Below are positions 55,068 through 64,000 of a stretch of 64,000 bases of DNA, one piece after another; the stretch's first letter is position 1, and each line of letters starts with the position of its first letter. The DNA lies in the NCBI GenBank assembly GCA_035621235.1, contig CP141731.1, positions 2,108,001 through 2,172,000 on the forward strand, written 5' to 3'. This stretch comes from Actinomycetaceae bacterium MB13-C1-2 (GTDB lineage Bacteria; Actinomycetota; Actinomycetes; Actinomycetales; Actinomycetaceae). Under the pieces are notes generated by a model. It was not told the origin of the DNA. It saw only the letters and a list, made by a program, of their open reading frames with translations, and did no database searches. The position numbers were made by a program, and so were the translations under genes.

Positions 55068-57176
55068 CTAGTGCGCTTCCTGCATTCCGCGTAGCTCTCG
55101 TTTCAAATCCTGAATCTCATCGCGTAGGCGGCCAGCGAGTTCAAATTTGAGCTCCTCGGCTGCCGAAAGCATTTGGTCCGAAAGATCTTCGATAAGAGCG
55201 ATTAGCTCGCTCTCGGCCTCGGGCAGCGAGTCTCTCTTGGACACCGGCGGCAACACCGAGTCTTTCGTTCTTTGCGTTGCCACAGACTTTCGGTAGCCAC
55301 CAGCCAGAAGTTCTTCTGTGTCGACATTCTCGCGGGCAAGCATGTCGGTCACGTCCGCAATCTTCTTTCGCAGGGGCTGGGGATCTACTCCGTGTAGCTT
55401 GTTGTAGGCGATCTGCTTCTCGCGGCGACGTTCTGTCTCGTCGAGGGCTGCCTTCATCGAGTCCGTAACGTTGTCCGCGTACATGTGAACTTCCCCGGAG
55501 ACGTTTCTCGCGGCGCGGCCAATGGTCTGGATGAGTGATCTGGTGGACCTGAGGAAGCCCTCCTTGTCTGCGTCCAAGATCGCGACGAGCGATACCTCCG
55601 GGAGGTCCAGCCCCTCACGAAGCAGGTTGATTCCTACCAGCACATCAAACTTGCCCTGGCGCAGCTCTCGAAGCAACTCTACTCGGCGCAAAGTGTCGAC
55701 ATCTGAATGCAGGTATTCGACCTTTACCCCGCGCTCAGCGAGATAGACGGTTAGATCCTCCGCCATCTTTTTAGTCAAAGTGGTGACCAAAACACGCTCA
55801 TTGCGTTCGGTGCGGACACGGATCTCTTCGAGAAGATCATCGATCTGTCCCTCGGTGGGTTTGACGATGACTCTGGGGTCAATCAGCCCTGTCGGCCTGA
55901 TGATCTGTTCGACTGGATGGGGGTCTTTCGCCTGCTCGTAAGGTCCGGGTGTTGCCGACATATAGACGGTCTGGCCGATCCGTTCAAGGAATTCGTCCCA
56001 CTTCAGGGGTCGATTGTCCATCGCGGAAGGGAGCCGGAACCCATGCTCAACCAGCGTGCGCTTTCTCGACATGTCTCCCTCGTACATTGCCCCGATCTGC
56101 GGCACCGTCACGTGGGACTCGTCGATTATTAGGACAAAATCATCGGCGAAGAAGTCTAGGAGGGTGTGCGGTGGGGTTCCTTCTTCACGTCCGTCAATGT
56201 GGCGTGAGTAGTTCTCGATCCCGGCGCAAGTTCCCATCTCGCGCATCATTTCAAGATCGTAGGTGGTACGCATCCGGAGTCTCTGTGCCTCAAGGAGCTT
56301 GCCACGTTTCTCGAACCAGGAGACGCGCTCTTCTAGTTCCTTTTCAATCGACTCGATTGCCTTGGCCATTCGGACTTCCCCAGCTACATAGTGCGTGGCG
56401 GGAAAAATGTGTACGTTTGGCACCTCACGAACCACCTCACCGGTAAGCGGGTGGAGAACCTGGATTGCCTCAATCTCGTCACCGAACATCTCGATGCGGA
56501 TCGCCAGTTCTTCGTAGACGGGGATGATCTCAATCGTGTCCCCCCGCACTCGGAAGGTCCCTCGGGTGAAGGCCATGTCATTGCGGGAGTATTGCATCTC
56601 AACAAATGAGCGGAGTAACTGGTCGCGGGGGACGATGTCGCCGACGTGTAGTTGCATCATCCGTGCCACGTACTCTTCTGGAGTTCCAAGACCATAGATA
56701 CACGAAACTGAGGACACCACCACGGTGTCACGTCTGGTCAGGAGGGAGTTGGTGGCTGAGTGTCGCAGTCTTTCTACCTCGTCATTAATCGACGAGTCTT
56801 TCTCGATGTAGGTATCCGTCTGGGGTACGTATGCCTCGGGCTGGTAGTAGTCGTAGTAAGAGACGAAGTATTCGACGGCATTGTTCGGAAGCAATTCACG
56901 AAACTCCGATGCGAGCTGAGCGGCCAAGGTCTTGTTCGGCGCCATCACCAGTGCCGGACGCTGAATTTGCTCGATGAGCCAAGCCGCCGTCGCGGACTTG
57001 CCGGTACCGGTTGCGCCCAGTAGGACTACGTCCTGTTCCCCGTCGTTAATGCGCCTGACCATTTCGGCGATCGCCTGTGGTTGATCGCCCGAAGGGTCGA
57101 ACTCGGAGATGACCTCGAAGGGTGCCTCCGCACGCAGTTGCTCCACGTCCTGTGGCAATCTCAGTTCGCTGCTCAT
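55068..57176 (-). CDS. uvrB: UvrABC excinuclease subunit B
   Basis: DNA-loading helicase of excision repair, 702 aa. Walker [13 protein letters not shown] (52-63), beta-hairpin region [20 protein letters not shown], helicase motifs [11 protein letters not shown] and [12 protein letters not shown], and a C-terminal UVR motif that binds UvrC. GGAG with four-base spacing precedes ATG 57176. It is 10 kb from uvrA and 15 kb from uvrC. Confidence 0.98.
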   Translation of the reverse strand: MSSELRLPQDVEQLRAEAPFEVISEFDPSGDQPQAIAEMVRRINDGEQDVVLLGATGTGKSATAAWLIEQIQRPALVMAPNKTLAAQLASEFRELLPNNAVEYFVSYYDYYQPEAYVPQTDTYIEKDSSINDEVERLRHSATNSLLTRRDTVVVSSVSCIYGLGTPEEYVARMMQLHVGDIVPRDQLLRSFVEMQYSRNDMAFTRGTFRVRGDTIEIIPVYEELAIRIEMFGDEIEAIQVLHPLTGEVVREVPNVHIFPATHYVAGEVRMAKAIESIEKELEERVSWFEKRGKLLEAQRLRMRTTYDLEMMREMGTCAGIENYSRHIDGREEGTPPHTLLDFFADDFVLIIDESHVTVPQIGAMYEGDMSRKRTLVEHGFRLPSAMDNRPLKWDEFLERIGQTVYMSATPGPYEQAKDPHPVEQIIRPTGLIDPRVIVKPTEGQIDDLLEEIRVRTERNERVLVTTLTKKMAEDLTVYLAERGVKVEYLHSDVDTLRRVELLRELRQGKFDVLVGINLLREGLDLPEVSLVAILDADKEGFLRSTRSLIQTIGRAARNVSGEVHMYADNVTDSMKAALDETERRREKQIAYNKLHGVDPQPLRKKIADVTDMLARENVDTEELLAGGYRKSVATQRTKDSVLPPVSKRDSLPEAESELIALIEDLSDQMLSAAEELKFELAGRLRDEIQDLKRELRGMQEAH

Positions 57177-57206
57177 TGCGCTCCACCCCCATTTGTTTGC
57201 AGAGCA

Positions 57207-57245
57207 ATGCTAGCCCGAGACTCCGACAGAGTCCCGGGCTAGCAT
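57207..57245 (-). terminator. Hairpin after the BMP lipoprotein gene
   Basis: ATGCTAGCCCG and CGGGCTAGCAT are exact complements, extended by GACTC/GAGTC past one mismatch, with a five-base loop. It lies about 100 nt after the gene's stop and just before uvrB. The T-tract is poor (ATTGCTCT), so terminator strength is doubtful. Confidence 0.5.
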
Positions 57246-57345
57246 TTAGACTTCGCTAAAGGGTGAAGTCAAGCCTGCTCAGTTATGGCAGTCTACGAGC
57301 GGCCGCAATGCCCGATGAGTCTGAAATCGCGCCCGAGATTACGGT

Positions 57346-58470
57346 TTAGCTCGGGGCGTTCGTTGAGGTGACATCGATTTTTCCGTCGATGATGTCCTGA
57401 CGAATTTGATCGATTTCTTCACTCAGCTCAGCGGGAACCTGGTCTTCAAAGTCGTGCCATGGAGCCAGGCCCACGCCCTCGTTCGAAAGGGTTCCGATGT
57501 AGTCACTATCCGACCACTGATCATTTACCAGTTCCTCAACAGTCGTGTAGAGCGCGTTACCGATCTCTTTGAGCACCGAAGTGAGGATGTACTGCGCGTA
57601 GTCAGGCTCTGAGTAGTAGCCGTCGACGTCCACCCAGATGACCGATACGCCCTTGCTCTCAGCGGCCGCCGCCAGGGCACCGCTTCCAACCGTGCCTGCC
57701 ACCGGCAGGATAATGTCAACCCCTTGATCGATCATGCGTTTGGTGAACTCAAGTCCACGCTGGACATTCTCAAAATCACCGGTGGCAATTCCGTCCTGAG
57801 CTTCTTTGTCCCAGCCGACAACTTTTACATCAGTTCCATGAACTTCGTTGTACTTTGCTACGCCATCGACATATCCGTCCGCGAACAGCATGGTCGGGAC
57901 GATCTTGCCTCCAAGAAAAACGCCGACGCTTCCAGTCTTTGTCATCCCTGCAGCCAGGTAGCCTGCGAGATATGTTGCCTCAGCAGCATTGAAGACAACA
58001 CCCTTTGCGTTCGGAAGCTCCTCCGGGAAGACATCATCAACCAAAGCAAACTTAACGTCCGGGTACTTCTTGGCGGCATCGGTCATTGCCTGGGTCATCA
58101 TGAACGAGACCCCGACGACCATATCGCAGCCCTCTTGAACCATATTCTCGATGTGTGGCACGTAGTCCTCATCCGAGAATGTTTCTGAGACCTCGATTTG
58201 GATTCCGAGGTCGTCACGCGCTCGCTGTAAGCCTTCCCAACCGGACTGGTTAAAGGACTTATCATCCAGTCCCCCAAGGCCGGCAACCATACAGACCTTG
58301 GCCGCAGGATCGGTACCTGTTGACGAGCCTGTGGCCGAATCCGATGATTGCTCACCAGACTCGCTCGAATCTGATTCGGTTCCGCTCGGAGCACTGCCGC
58401 ATGCAGCAAGGACCATCGCGAGGACCCCGCCTGCCGCTAAAGCTGTGAGAGAGCGTCGTGAAGTCTTCAT
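57346..58470 (-). CDS. BMP-family (PnrA/Med-like) substrate-binding lipoprotein
   Basis: 374 aa. Lipobox VLAACGS with Cys24, a Ser/Asp-rich linker, then the BMP domain: MVAGLGGLDDKSFNQSGWEGL, VQEGCDMVVGVSFMMTQA, EATYLAGYLAAGMTKTG and VDIILPVAGTVGSGAL. Relatives bind purine nucleosides for ABC transporters. The usual ATPase and permease genes do not follow, so it is an orphan here. A clear GGAGG SD precedes ATG 58470. Confidence 0.92.
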   Translation of the reverse strand: MKTSRRSLTALAAGGVLAMVLAACGSAPSGTESDSSESGEQSSDSATGSSTGTDPAAKVCMVAGLGGLDDKSFNQSGWEGLQRARDDLGIQIEVSETFSDEDYVPHIENMVQEGCDMVVGVSFMMTQAMTDAAKKYPDVKFALVDDVFPEELPNAKGVVFNAAEATYLAGYLAAGMTKTGSVGVFLGGKIVPTMLFADGYVDGVAKYNEVHGTDVKVVGWDKEAQDGIATGDFENVQRGLEFTKRMIDQGVDIILPVAGTVGSGALAAAAESKGVSVIWVDVDGYYSEPDYAQYILTSVLKEIGNALYTTVEELVNDQWSDSDYIGTLSNEGVGLAPWHDFEDQVPAELSEEIDQIRQDIIDGKIDVTSTNAPS

Positions 58471-58601
58471 TAATTTCCTCCGTTACTCAACTATCAATGG
58501 GAAAACACGTGCCAAGCAATTAAACAGTTCTTCAGCACGCTTAGGTAGCTGGTCACCTCGGCTGATGCGTACCGCAACCAAAGTGCGACATTAATAGTGA
58601 T

Positions 58602-59309
58602 CTACGCCTCATCTAAAACCGGAGAAAACCACTCTCTGACCATTGCCGATGCCAGTTGATCAAGATCCGCCTGCGTCCCGCGGTTCTTAACCCAAATATG
58701 CGCGACCGCCCGTCTTTGCTCCTCATCAGCTTGTGCTTCGAGTCGACTTAGCGCATCGGTTCGGACGAGGCCGCGATTCTCGAGTCTTTCTAGGCGCTGA
58801 TTGATGGGAGCATCTACGACAATGACCATATCGAACTGGTCAGCCATCTGATTTTCCACTAGAAGCGGCACATCGTAGACGAGTAGTGAGTTTGATGGCG
58901 TAGCCATGACCCGAGACCTGGCTTCTCCGGCGATTCGTGGATGGGTAATCTTCTCAAGCTTTACTCGCGCTTCCCCATCAGCGAAAACAAGCTCGGCAAG
59001 AACTGAGCGGTTGAGTGATCCATCATCAAAGAGAACCTGTTCGCCGAACGTTTCAACTATTTCGGCCAGTCCGACAGAGCCTGGCAGCACCACCTCACGT
59101 GCAAGCTCATCTGCAGAGATAACGACTGCCCCGGCGTTTGCCAGTCCGGAGCCTAGGGACGATTTTCCAGATCCTATACCGCCGGTCAGACCTAGATAGA
59201 GACGGTGCCCGTGCTTTAGGCGTCGATCAACAACGGCTCTGGGAACGGATAGGACCTCAGCCGTCGCCAGACCGGACCTCAGAGTTCCAGCGATCTCGAT
59301 AGCACCCAA
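58602..59309 (-). CDS. coaE: Dephospho-CoA kinase with N-terminal extension
   Basis: Last step of coenzyme A synthesis. 235 aa from TTG 59309, which is preceded by AAGGA at seven bases. P-loop GLTGGIGSGKSSL begins only at about residue 40, so there are roughly 35 extra N-terminal residues; no ATG, GTG or TTG lies closer in frame. LVYDVPLLVEN and VVDAPINQRLERLENRG follow. Next to rpsA in the usual actinobacterial order. Confidence 0.92.
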   Translation of the reverse strand: MGAIEIAGTLRSGLATAEVLSVPRAVVDRRLKHGHRLYLGLTGGIGSGKSSLGSGLANAGAVVISADELAREVVLPGSVGLAEIVETFGEQVLFDDGSLNRSVLAELVFADGEARVKLEKITHPRIAGEARSRVMATPSNSLLVYDVPLLVENQMADQFDMVIVVDAPINQRLERLENRGLVRTDALSRLEAQADEEQRRAVAHIWVKNRGTQADLDQLASAMVREWFSPVLDEA

Positions 59310-59332
59310 CCGCTTTTCCTTCCCTTCAGAGT

Positions 59333-59373
59333 AACGAAACGGGGCGACCTTTTCGGATCGCCCCGTCTTCGTT
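59333..59373 (-). terminator. Terminator between rpsA and coaE
   Basis: ACGGGGCGA and TCGCCCCGT form a 9-bp GC stem, extended outward by AACGAA/TTCGTT with one mismatch. It lies 17 nt after the rpsA stop, and the 3' arm on the minus strand ends TTTCGTTACT. Probably rho-independent and possibly partial, as coaE follows. Confidence 0.7.
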
Positions 59374-59389
59374 GTTAGTTAGCTAGTGA

Positions 59390-60853
59390 CTACTCGCCGC
59401 CCGTCAGCTTGTCGCGCAGTGCGGCAAGCGCTTCATCAGATGCCAGCGTTCCCTCTGACGAGTCGGGGCTGGAGTATGAAGCCGCTGCCTCTACCTCAGT
59501 TGGGACCTCTTCCGCATCGGCAACCGCAGCCGCGGCAACCTGGGCGCGGTGAGCTTCCCAACGGGCCTGAGCTTCCGCGTACTGGCTCTCCCAAGCCTCA
59601 CGCTGAGCGTCGTACCCTTCCATCCACTCCTGAGTCTCTGGATCGAAGCCCTCGGGGTACTTGTAGTTGCCGTTCTCGTCGTACTCGGCGGCCATGCCGT
59701 ACAGCGAAGGATCGAAGTCTTCCGACTCTGGATCAACGCCCTCATTAGCCTGCTTCAGCGACAGCGAGATACGACGACGCTCAAGATCGATGTCGATGAC
59801 CTTGACGAAGACTTCGGAGCCAACCTTGACGACCTGCTCAGGCATCTCGACGTGGCGCTGTGCCAACTCGGAGATGTGAACCAAGCCCTCGATTCCGTCC
59901 TCGACGCGAACGAACGCACCGAACGGAACCAGCTTGGTGACCTGACCGGGAACGACCTGACCGATGGCGTGGATACGCGCGAAGGTCTGCCAAGGATCTT
60001 CCTGGGTCGCCTTAAGGGACAGCGAGACGCGCTCACGGTCCATGTCGACCTCAAGGACCTCGACCTCTACAGGCTGGCCAACCTCGACAACCTCTGACGG
60101 GTGATCGATGTGCTTCCAAGACAGTTCAGACACGTGCACCAGGCCGTCAACGCCGCCCAGATCAACGAACGCACCGAAGTTGACGATCGAGGAGACGACG
60201 CCCTTTCGGACCTGTCCCTTCTGGAGGGTGTTAAGGAAGTTGGTACGAACCTCGGACTGGCTCTGTTCAAGCCACGAGCGACGGGACAGAACCACGTTGT
60301 TGCGGTTCTTGTCCAGCTCGATGATCTTGGCATCAAGCTGGCGGCCGATGTACGGGCCAAGTTCGCGAACACGACGCATTTCAACCAGCGATGCCGGCAG
60401 GAAGCCACGTAGACCGATGTCCATAATCAGGCCGCCCTTGACGACCTCGATAACGGTACCGGTGACAACGCCGTCCTCTTCCTTGATGCGTTCGATTTCT
60501 CCCCAAGCACGTTCGTACTGTGCGCGCTTCTTAGAGAGCAGCAGGCGACCTTCTTTGTCTTCCTTCTGCAGAACCAGGGCTTCGACCTTGTCTCCGACCG
60601 CAACAACCTCATCGGGGTCCACGTCGTGTTTGATCGAAAGCTCGCGGGCTAGGATGACGCCCTCTGTCTTGTATCCGATGTCCAGAAGGACTTCGTCTCG
60701 GTCTACCTTTACGACCGTGCCTTCCACGATGTCACCATCGTTGAAGTATTTAATGGTCTCGTCGATTGCGGCGAGAAGGTCCTCTTCAGAACCAATGTCA
60801 TTGACTGCAACCTGAGGTGTAGCAGTGGCTGTTGAGGTGGAAGAACTTGTCAT
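59390..60853 (-). CDS. rpsA: 30S ribosomal protein S1
   Basis: 487 aa with four S1 (OB-fold) repeats at about residues 38-107, 126-190, 211-280 and 296-365, as in actinobacterial S1; E. coli has six. Repeat starts are readable: DIVEGTVVKVDRDEVLLDIG, GVVTGTVIEVVKGGLIMDIG, VRKGVVSSIVNFGAFVDLGG, VVPGQVTKLVPFGAFVRVED. The C-terminal tail is acidic. Essential for mRNA binding by ribosomes. Confidence 0.97.
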   Translation of the reverse strand: MTSSSTSTATATPQVAVNDIGSEEDLLAAIDETIKYFNDGDIVEGTVVKVDRDEVLLDIGYKTEGVILARELSIKHDVDPDEVVAVGDKVEALVLQKEDKEGRLLLSKKRAQYERAWGEIERIKEEDGVVTGTVIEVVKGGLIMDIGLRGFLPASLVEMRRVRELGPYIGRQLDAKIIELDKNRNNVVLSRRSWLEQSQSEVRTNFLNTLQKGQVRKGVVSSIVNFGAFVDLGGVDGLVHVSELSWKHIDHPSEVVEVGQPVEVEVLEVDMDRERVSLSLKATQEDPWQTFARIHAIGQVVPGQVTKLVPFGAFVRVEDGIEGLVHISELAQRHVEMPEQVVKVGSEVFVKVIDIDLERRRISLSLKQANEGVDPESEDFDPSLYGMAAEYDENGNYKYPEGFDPETQEWMEGYDAQREAWESQYAEAQARWEAHRAQVAAAAVADAEEVPTEVEAAASYSSPDSSEGTLASDEALAALRDKLTGGE

Positions 60854-61030
60854 TTAGTCGTGTGCTCCGAGACGGACAAAATAGTAGGTGGACATTACTT
60901 GGTGGTTCACGGCAACCCATTTTGGGCAAACTACTCCGCGAACACCCGAAAAAGTCTACCAGCGTACCCCCGGTGAACCCCCGGTCGCTTTATTACGTTT
61001 CGCACACAAAAATCGTGGAAAACCGTCGAT

Positions 61031-63760
61031 TTAGTGGGCTGCGTCTCTCCAGGAGTGTCCCTCACCTACCGCCACGTCCAGCGGGACAGAAAGCTTCACG
61101 GCATTGCCCATAGCTTCTTCGACCAGATTAGCGACCTCGTCAGACTCGCCGGAGGCAATTTCGAGCACCAGTTCGTCGTGAACCTGCAACAGCATTCGTG
61201 ACTGGTAGCCCCCATCATGCAACCGCCTTGCGACGTCAATCATTGCGAGTTTGATGATGTCGGCCGCGCTGCCCTGGATCGGCGCATTGAGGGCAGCTCT
61301 CTCTGCATTCTCACGGACGCGACGCACATCGGATCGCAACTCGGGAAAGTACCGTCTGCGACCCAGCATCGTTTCGGTGTAGCCGGTCTGCGCGGCTTCC
61401 TCGACGACCTCGTGTAGGTAACGGCCAATTCCGCCAAATCTGTCAAAGTACTGGTGATGGAGGTGAGTCGCTTCTTCCACCGACACTCCCAGTTGCCGGG
61501 AGAGCCCATAGGGAGACAACCCGTATGCCAGGCCGTATGAGGTGGCCTTTATTCGATTTCTCAGTTCGGGCGTTACTTCGCTTATTGGAACACCAAAGAC
61601 CTGAGAGGCCATGGTCCGGTGCAAATCTTCCCCCGAATTGAACGCTTCGATCAGGTCCTTGTCCTTAGAGAGGTGCGCCATGATTCGCATCTCAATCTGG
61701 GAGTAGTCCACGCTCATTAGGTTCTCGAAACCCGGACCTGCGACGAAGGCCTCACGGATTCGAATCCCGGCCTCACTGCGGGCCGGAATGTTCTGAAGGT
61801 TCGGGTCAGAGGAGGCGAGTCGCCCCGTGACCGAAGCAGTCTGACTGAAAGTGGTATGAATGCGCCCATCAGGTTGCACGACTGACAGCAGCGAGTCGAT
61901 CATTTGGACCAGTTTTGTGCGATCACGGTGACGTAGCAAAGCTTCAAGGAAGGGGTGTTCTGTCTTTATGAACAGTTCCTGCAAAGCCTCCGCGTCGGTT
62001 GTGTAGCCAGTCTTGGTCTTACGCGTCTTGGGCATGCTCAGTTCTTCGAACAGCACTACCTGCAGTTGTTTCGGACTTCCGAGCGCGGTTTCATGGCCGA
62101 TTGCGTCATAGGCATCCTGGGCGGCCCTTTGGGTCTCCGCGGCATACTCGTCGCGTAGACCTCGGAGCTGGGGAAGGTCAATAGCGATCCCAATACGTTC
62201 CATTTCGAAAAGAACACCAGAGACGGGAATCTCAAGCTCGCTCAGTAGAGAAAGCTGATCATGCTCGGCCAAGAACTTTCGCAGGGGCGCGACTAGATCC
62301 ATAACCGTCCTGGCGTTCTCCGCCATCCGAGCGGGCGGCCCTCCGAAACTGTCTTCCGCCCCCTCTAGGTCCTCAATGGCCAGCAAAGCACCGTCGTCTT
62401 CGCCGCTAACCTCACGCCGCAGAATCTGCCTTGCTACCACTGCCAAGTCATATGAACGTAACCCTGGCCTTGCCAGGTACGCAGCGAGTTCAGTGTCGAA
62501 AGAGGGGGTCGCCAGTTCCCAGCCACGGGTCGCCATTGCGTGTGCGAGTGATTTGCCCCCATGAACGATGAGGTTGCTATGGGTGGCGACGAAGATAGCC
62601 ACCGCCTCCCCCTGCTCATCACTGAGTTCTGCCGGATCCAAGACAATGGTGAGTGGGCCACTCGTAAGTGCCAATCCAGTCAGGTCCGCGTCGGTTGTTG
62701 AAAGCCTTCCCTCACCCCAGAGAGCAACTGGAATCGAGTCACCGTCCTCGGCTACGAAGCGACCGAGATAACGCGAGAGGTCGGTCTTTGGGTCGACAAG
62801 AATCCTCTCCTTCTCCTTTTCGGTAGAACTCTCCTCGACCTCTTTTGTCTGCTCTATCGGCCCCTGTCTTTCATCTCCCCACAGCGGTCCCATTGCCTTG
62901 AGGATCCGCCCCTGGAGGCTCCCGAACTCAAGACTGTCGAACAGGACCTGAAGCTCCATTAGGTCTGGGCGTTCAGCAACGCAGTCGTCGGGACCAAACG
63001 GCAGGTCCATGTCAGTTAGTAGATGGTTGAGCCTACGGTTCATCTTGACTTCCTCAAGATGTTCGCGGAGCGCTTCACCTCGTTTACCAGTCACCCGCTC
63101 GGCGTTCTCAAGCAGAGCGTCAAGTCCCCCGAACTTCGCCAACCACTGCGCTGCGGTCTTCGCCCCGACTCCGGGGACGCCGGGAAGGTTGTCTGAAGTC
63201 TCACCGACCAGCGCCGCGATCTCCGGATACTGAGCTGGAGGTAGACCGTACTTTTCCTCGATTCGCGCCGGGGTCATGTACACGAGATCTGAGGTAGAGC
63301 GACCCGGATAGATGACCGTTGTCTGGTCGTTTACCAGTTGAAATGTGTCTCGGTCTCCCGATGCAACAAGAACCTCGTACCCCTCGTCCACCCCCTCGGT
63401 GGCAAGGGTTGCAATAATGTCGTCAGCCTCGTAATTCACCACCTGGGTCTGCTTGATTCCCATTGCGTCCAGTACTTCGCGGATAAGCTCAACCTGACCA
63501 GCAAACTCTGGTGGGGCCGAGTCGCGTGTGCCTTTGTACTCGGGGAACAGTTCGGTGCGGAAGGAAACTCTCGATTCGTCAAAGGCCACAGCAATGTGGG
63601 TCGGTTGATCAGTGTCGAGGAGTTTCACCAACATCGAGAGAAATCCATAGACAGCGTTGGTGTGCTGTCCGCCAGAAGTGACAAATCGGTCAACAGGTAG
63701 GGCATAGAACGCGCGGAACGCCATCGAATGGCCGTCAATAACAAGCAGTTTTGTGGTCAC
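61031..63760 (-). CDS. polA: DNA polymerase I
   Basis: 909 aa from GTG 63760, with TTAGGG eight bases before it; a longer frame to 63835 is not conserved. 5'-nuclease domain starts KLLVIDGHSMAFRAFYALP with the HhH GVPGVGAKTAAQWL. The central 3'-5' exonuclease-like domain lacks the DxE of motif I, so proofreading is likely absent, as in other actinobacterial PolA. Polymerase motifs VDYSQIEMRIMAHL and QVHDELVLEI are intact. Confidence 0.97.
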   Translation of the reverse strand: MTTKLLVIDGHSMAFRAFYALPVDRFVTSGGQHTNAVYGFLSMLVKLLDTDQPTHIAVAFDESRVSFRTELFPEYKGTRDSAPPEFAGQVELIREVLDAMGIKQTQVVNYEADDIIATLATEGVDEGYEVLVASGDRDTFQLVNDQTTVIYPGRSTSDLVYMTPARIEEKYGLPPAQYPEIAALVGETSDNLPGVPGVGAKTAAQWLAKFGGLDALLENAERVTGKRGEALREHLEEVKMNRRLNHLLTDMDLPFGPDDCVAERPDLMELQVLFDSLEFGSLQGRILKAMGPLWGDERQGPIEQTKEVEESSTEKEKERILVDPKTDLSRYLGRFVAEDGDSIPVALWGEGRLSTTDADLTGLALTSGPLTIVLDPAELSDEQGEAVAIFVATHSNLIVHGGKSLAHAMATRGWELATPSFDTELAAYLARPGLRSYDLAVVARQILRREVSGEDDGALLAIEDLEGAEDSFGGPPARMAENARTVMDLVAPLRKFLAEHDQLSLLSELEIPVSGVLFEMERIGIAIDLPQLRGLRDEYAAETQRAAQDAYDAIGHETALGSPKQLQVVLFEELSMPKTRKTKTGYTTDAEALQELFIKTEHPFLEALLRHRDRTKLVQMIDSLLSVVQPDGRIHTTFSQTASVTGRLASSDPNLQNIPARSEAGIRIREAFVAGPGFENLMSVDYSQIEMRIMAHLSKDKDLIEAFNSGEDLHRTMASQVFGVPISEVTPELRNRIKATSYGLAYGLSPYGLSRQLGVSVEEATHLHHQYFDRFGGIGRYLHEVVEEAAQTGYTETMLGRRRYFPELRSDVRRVRENAERAALNAPIQGSAADIIKLAMIDVARRLHDGGYQSRMLLQVHDELVLEIASGESDEVANLVEEAMGNAVKLSVPLDVAVGEGHSWRDAAH

Positions 63761-63766
63761 ATATGC

Positions 63767-63779
63767 AACCCTAAGGGTT
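63767..63779. promoter_or_regulatory. Dyad between polA and the thioesterase gene
   Basis: AACCCT-A-AGGGTT is a perfect inverted repeat in the 19-nt gap between the two divergent starts. On the minus strand it supplies the AGGG Shine-Dalgarno of polA. On the plus strand its AGGG is only two bases from the ATG. Confidence 0.45.
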
Positions 63780-64000
63780 ATGGAACAGGAACGGCAGACC
63801 GAGCGCCCATCACGAAGTGACATCCGAGGAAGCATCTCGCCTCATAACCCCGGGCTGGATTCGCCCAGTAGCGGAGACAGTCCTGCACTACGTGAACGTT
63901 ATGAGAGCGCTCTTGGGGCAAAGATGGGGATGGACCTGATTAGCGCGACGGCGGATGAGACAATTATCCGGATGCCGGTCGAGGGAAACACTCAGATCCT
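63780..64000 (+). CDS. PaaI-type hotdog thioesterase, cut by window edge
   Basis: 73 codons visible from ATG 63780. The motif MGMDLISATADETIIRMPVEGNTQ-like segment (MGMDLISATADETIIRMPV, then EGNTQ) matches the start of the hotdog thioesterases that lie divergent to polA in many actinobacteria. The first ~48 residues are polar and not conserved, so a later start such as ATG 63925 is possible. The catalytic region lies beyond the window. Confidence 0.8.
   Translation, partial: MEQERQTERPSRSDIRGSISPHNPGLDSPSSGDSPALRERYESALGAKMGMDLISATADETIIRMPVEGNTQI

Noticed and set aside
60108-60815. Plus-strand open frame of about 235 codons inside rpsA
   Set aside because: Antisense shadow of S1; Ser/Arg/Thr-rich and repetitive, with no recognisable domain.

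Overview
The window looks like a chromosomal segment of an actinobacterium with moderate G+C (by eye in the mid-50s percent). Supporting marks are WhiA next to YvcK and RapZ, the block xerD-parA-scpA-scpB-rluB-tyrA-cmk, a PolA with an apparently dead 3'-5' exonuclease domain, FadD15-type acyl-CoA ligases, many GTG/TTG starts, and IS481-, IS1249- and IS3-type remnants. Actinomycetaceae or a near relative is my best guess, but that is inference.

Layout. 1-5 kb (minus): methionine sulfhydrylation genes metY-metX, then proBA. 5-10.7 kb: an orphan GH13 glycosidase, a beta-carbonic anhydrase and a tightly overlapping sdhCAB/frdCAB operon. 10.7-16.95 kb: an accessory island next to the 3' end of tRNA-Pro(GGG), holding an AbiE-type toxin-antitoxin pair, a DUF402 protein, a divergent AlbA_2 (Schlafen-like) protein with an unknown C-terminal half, and three broken insertion sequences. 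17.2-21.8 kb: stress functions (paired fluoride channels, universal stress protein, DUF72, Nudix ADP-ribose hydrolase, Dyp-type peroxidase). 21.8-29.4 kb (minus): cell-cycle block from xerD to cmk, ending in an unfamiliar lipoprotein. 29.5-40.9 kb: transketolase facing secG, the glycolytic tpiA-pgk-gap cluster, whiA-yvcK-rapZ and uvrC. 41-45 kb: two tandem acyl-CoA ligases. 45-58.5 kb (minus): uvrA, an alpha/beta hydrolase, a terC plus P-type ATPase operon behind a manganese (yybP-ykoY) riboswitch, an amino-acid permease, uvrB and a BMP-type lipoprotein. 58.6-64 kb: coaE, rpsA, polA and a divergent thioesterase cut by the window edge.

How the genes work together. All three uvr genes are present but scattered, and uvrA carries a LexA-like box. 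The terC/CtpE-like pair behind a Mn2+ sensor points to a metal-handling module. The glycolytic genes sit in the usual actinobacterial order with strong hairpins between or after them. The most open-ended parts are the defence-like island, a ~60-nt structured tandem repeat between the permease and the riboswitch, a long perfect dyad after tkt, and a switch-like leader in front of metY. Everything here comes from reading the sequence; no database search was run.
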